From a virus, in the IMG/VR virus record IMGVR_UViG_3300029448_000030, positions 1-61,195 of that record: a stretch of DNA of 61,195 nucleotides. The stretch is one strand, 5' to 3'. The notes under the pieces are model-generated. The model was not told the DNA's origin. It saw nothing but the letters and a program-made list of their open reading frames with translations, and did not search any database. The translations under genes were made by a program, and so were the position numbers. Positions 59,239 to 61,195 of the stretch are shown here, piece by piece (the stretch's first letter is position 1; each line of letters begins with the position of its first letter).

Positions 59239-59875
59239 AAATGCAGAAGAAGCTTACAACTATTTTCTTGATAAAATTATAGTTGATGGTATACCTCAGG
59301 GAGATACTAAAGCTTTATTCAATATAGGATTTACCATGAATAAACCTATGGAAAATTATATAGTAAACGAAGAACGTAATTGGAAATTAAGATATGCAGA
59401 AGCTGAATGGGAATGGTATTTATCAGGTGATTCTAATATTAAAAAATTAGGAGATATATATGGTAAAGTACCAGCGATATGGGAACGTATGGCTGACAGT
59501 GAAGGATATGTTAACTCAAATTACGGATGGCAATGGCAAAGACAAGACCAAATAGATTATGTCGTTGCTAAATTAAGAAACCAAATAAAAACCAATAAAC
59601 CAACAAGACATGCAGCGATTTCAATTTACGACGCTAAGGAGTGGCGTCAATATAGTAAAGATACTCCTTGTACTTACGCAGTACAGTTTTATATATTACA
59701 TAATGCATTAAACATGTGCGTTGTGATGCGTTCTAATGATCTCTGGTACGGCTTCTGTAATGATCAGTATCAGTTTTCATCATTACAAAAAATGATTGCA
59801 GATATGTTGTCTATTGATGTAGGAACATATTATCATTTTGCTCACAACTTACACTTATATAATAATAAACTCTAA
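59222..59875 (+). CDS. Thymidylate synthase-family enzyme, probable dCMP hydroxymethylase (217 aa)
   Basis: Start at 59222 is preferred over an upstream in-frame Met. Family signatures: catalytic Cys150 in Thr-Pro-Cys-Thr-Tyr-Ala-Val-Gln-Phe, Arg170-Ser in Met-Arg-Ser-Asn-Asp, and His-Asn-Leu-His-Leu-Tyr near the C-terminus. The position that selects dUMP (Asn177 in E. coli) corresponds to Asp181 in Gly-Phe-Cys-Asn-Asp, as in T4 dCMP hydroxymethylase (Gly-Phe-Arg-Asn-Asp). Upstream Ser-Asn-Tyr-Gly-Trp also matches T4 gp42. The chain is shorter than TS (264) and near T4 gp42 (246). Product would be 5-hydroxymethyl-dCMP, with methylene-tetrahydrofolate. Assignment by motif only. Confidence 0.75.
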   Translation: MRTKFRNAEEAYNYFLDKIIVDGIPQGDTKALFNIGFTMNKPMENYIVNEERNWKLRYAEAEWEWYLSGDSNIKKLGDIYGKVPAIWERMADSEGYVNSNYGWQWQRQDQIDYVVAKLRNQIKTNKPTRHAAISIYDAKEWRQYSKDTPCTYAVQFYILHNALNMCVVMRSNDLWYGFCNDQYQFSSLQKMIADMLSIDVGTYYHFAHNLHLYNNKL

Positions 59876-60666
59876 TGTATTACATATATCATATACCAGG
59901 AAAAAAAATAGGTGTTACTCGTAATTTAAAAAACCGTGTTACATTAATGCAAGGTTATAAAAAAGGAGAATACGAGGTATTAGAAACACATGAAGATATA
60001 GATTATGTATCTAAAAGAGAATTAGAGTTACAAAATGATTATGGTTATAGAATAGATAATAAATCATATAAAGAATTAGTTAATAATAATAATAAAAAAA
60101 TGAATGTAAACATCACAGAGCAAACTACTACATTTCCATGTCCAGTTAATAAGCTTAAAGGACAGTTGATGGATAATTTAGATATGAGCTGGAAAACACA
60201 ACACGGTATATTTACGCTAGATAAATATATGGTTACATGGATAATGGATAACGCTAGAGTATCTATGTATAATAATGACAGAAGCTATGTATATAATAAA
60301 GCATTAGCTGAGTGGTTTAATGAACGAAATAGTTTAGAATCTTTAATTGATTATGGTGATAATATAGAAAGGATAGAGATATTTAATAAAATAAGATATT
60401 GGGCTAAGACTAGAGGATTGTTTGATGAAGGAGATACTAAAACTCAATATATTAAATTACAAGAAGAGGCAGGTGAATTAGCTAAAGCATTATTAAAACA
60501 TGATGAATTAGAAGTAATAGATGCTATTGGTGATATGGTAGTAGTATTAACTAATCTAGCTCATATACAAGGAGTGAGCATAGAAAGGTGTATAGCATGT
60601 GCTTATGATGTAATCAATAAGCGCACAGGTAAAATGATTAACGGAACATTTGTAAAAGATGAATAA
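59875..60666 (+). CDS. Fusion of GIY-YIG-like domain and MazG-type pyrophosphohydrolase (263 aa)
   Basis: Residues 1-68 resemble a small GIY-YIG nuclease: Tyr-Tyr-Ile-Tyr, Gly-x-Thr (13-15), Arg21 and Glu49/51 in a Lys-Arg-Glu-Leu-Glu helix. Residues 185-255 are MazG-like: Leu-Gln-Glu197-Glu198-Ala-Gly-Glu201-Leu-Ala-Lys and Glu213-x-x-Asp216-x-x-x-Asp220, then Arg-Cys-x-x-x-Ala-Tyr-x-Val-Ile-Asn-Lys-Arg. The linker (about 80-170) is unrecognised. MazG enzymes cleave dNTPs or ppGpp. The gene shares one base with the previous stop and its neighbour is the dCMP hydroxymethylase-like gene, so a dCTP-removing role like T4 gp56 is possible. Confidence 0.7.
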   Translation: MYYIYHIPGKKIGVTRNLKNRVTLMQGYKKGEYEVLETHEDIDYVSKRELELQNDYGYRIDNKSYKELVNNNNKKMNVNITEQTTTFPCPVNKLKGQLMDNLDMSWKTQHGIFTLDKYMVTWIMDNARVSMYNNDRSYVYNKALAEWFNERNSLESLIDYGDNIERIEIFNKIRYWAKTRGLFDEGDTKTQYIKLQEEAGELAKALLKHDELEVIDAIGDMVVVLTNLAHIQGVSIERCIACAYDVINKRTGKMINGTFVKDE

Positions 60667-60970
60667 TTATAACGTAAAGACTGAAGATAAAATCGTACAA
60701 CAAGTTATCGAAAAGATAGATCAACGTAGTCTGGTTGGTCAAGCTAAGTACGGTGCAATGATGATGGAAGAAGTTGAAGGCAAAGATAAAGACTTAAACG
60801 ACTTTCTAATCGATGTACAAGAAGAAATAATGGATGCATTGTTATACATACAAGCAGCAAGAGCTTGCTTACGTGATGAAATTGAAGAAGCAATGCTCAA
60901 CCGTATGAACATTATTGGTCAAAACGGTAATGACGGATTACATTATGAAGAAGAAGAGAACGAATTATAA
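60659..60970 (+). CDS. MazG-like/nucleotide pyrophosphohydrolase-related protein (103 aa)
   Basis: All-helical protein with Arg-Ser-Leu-Val-Gly-Gln-Ala-Lys-Tyr-Gly followed by Asp-Phe-Leu-Ile-Asp-Val-Gln-Glu-Glu-Ile-Met-Asp-Ala-Leu-Leu-Tyr-Ile. The Gly-x-x-Lys-Tyr-Gly plus Glu-Glu-x-x-Asp-Ala pattern is common in phage proteins of the all-alpha NTP pyrophosphatase superfamily. The C-terminus is very acidic. It overlaps the preceding gene by 8 bases and the next gene starts inside it. Confidence 0.6.
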   Translation: MNNYNVKTEDKIVQQVIEKIDQRSLVGQAKYGAMMMEEVEGKDKDLNDFLIDVQEEIMDALLYIQAARACLRDEIEEAMLNRMNIIGQNGNDGLHYEEEENEL

Positions 60971-61195
60971 AAGAAAACGCGGACCTGTACAAGCAAAGAA
61001 GGTAACGTACGACGGTATCAAATTTGCTTCAGGTCTTGAGCGTTATATGTATCAAGCTCTTAAAAAAGCTAAGATCAAAGCTAAATACGAAGGTAAAACT
61101 TATGAAATAGTTTCTGGTTTTGACTTTATACATCCATCGTTTGAAAGAACTGCTAATGGTAAAGGAGAGTTTAAACAACGTGGTGGTAAAAAAAT
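60945..61195 (+). CDS. T7 endonuclease I-like Holliday-junction resolvase, 3' end outside window
   Basis: Begins at ATG 60945 inside the previous gene and is open to the window edge (83 codons). After a basic N-terminus it has Phe-Ala-Ser-Gly-Leu-Glu-Arg, then a helix and Ile-Lys-Ala-Lys-Tyr-Glu-Gly-Lys. T7 endonuclease I has Phe-Arg-Ser-Gly-Leu-Glu at its active-site glutamate with a similar following helix and Phe-Glu-Tyr-Glu. The remaining catalytic residues (Asp, Glu-x-Lys) would lie beyond the edge. Expected to cut branched DNA during replication and packaging. Confidence 0.7.
   Translation, partial: MKKKRTNYKRKRGPVQAKKVTYDGIKFASGLERYMYQALKKAKIKAKYEGKTYEIVSGFDFIHPSFERTANGKGEFKQRGGKK

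Noticed and set aside
1-61195. Recoding of TAG or TGA stops, as in some crAss-like phages
   Set aside because: Genes end normally with standard stops and long frames are intact under the standard code.
1-61195. CRISPR array, insertion sequence or integrase module
   Set aside because: No spaced direct repeats of CRISPR type, no transposase or recombinase motif and no attachment-site pattern were seen.

Overview
The window looks like a 61 kb piece of a lytic, tailed, short-tailed (podovirus-like) phage genome that infects a member of the Bacteroidota, probably a marine flavobacterium. The base composition is strongly AT-rich, almost all stops are TAA, and start codons are preceded by A/T-rich leaders instead of AGGAGG-type ribosome sites, as is usual in Bacteroidota. 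The 736-residue terminase, roughly 800-residue portal, 481-residue capsid protein and P22 gp10/crAss-like nozzle proteins suggest a distant relationship to crAss-like and Cellulophaga-type phages. This placement is inferred from lengths, order and motifs; no database search was run. There is no integrase or repressor, no CRISPR array, and no sign of stop-codon recoding.

Layout. Positions 1-46,674 form one block on the minus strand carrying late functions. In transcription order (high to low coordinates) it holds: small basic proteins and tail fibres (46.7-39.0 kb); a phage-encoded GroEL/GroES pair and a winged-helix protein (38.6-36.4 kb); small virion-type proteins, a small HExxH protein and a holin (36.4-30.1 kb); a GroES-like protein, a putative small terminase, the large terminase, portal, scaffold and major capsid protein (29.0-20.8 kb); neck/ring and nozzle proteins (20.8-11.5 kb); and a T7 gp14/15/16-like trio of ejection proteins ending in a 2,651-residue giant (11.1-0.7 kb). 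Positions 47,069-61,195 form a divergent plus-strand block with early and middle functions. It begins with many short unknown genes, then two sigma factors with a helix-turn-helix protein between them, a recombination/replication set (Erf annealing protein, RecE-like nuclease, SSB-tailed protein, primase-helicase), nucleotide metabolism (thymidylate synthase/dCMP hydroxymethylase family, two MazG-like proteins) and the start of a T7 endonuclease I-like gene. The 394-base divergent region at 46,675-47,068 separates the blocks.

Two non-coding systems stand out in the early block. First, a bipartite element CACGGACTTA - 15 bases - GATAATATA occurs at least seven times with exactly constant spacing, always on the plus strand and upstream of early genes. 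It looks like a phage-specific promoter, and the two encoded sigma factors are candidate readers. Second, three tRNA-like modules (7-bp acceptor-type stem, GG-containing D-loop-like segment, canonical T-arm, no recognisable anticodon arm) each end 21-22 bases before the start codon of an early gene and are followed by near-identical leaders. I know of no described system that matches this.

Other points: the thymidylate synthase homologue has Asp where dUMP-specific enzymes have Asn, as in T4 dCMP hydroxymethylase, and it adjoins a MazG-type pyrophosphohydrolase, which hints at modified cytosine in the phage DNA. A P[LV]KQ peptide recurs near the N-terminus of five late proteins. DNA polymerase, endolysin and the genome ends are not seen and presumably lie outside the window or are unrecognised.
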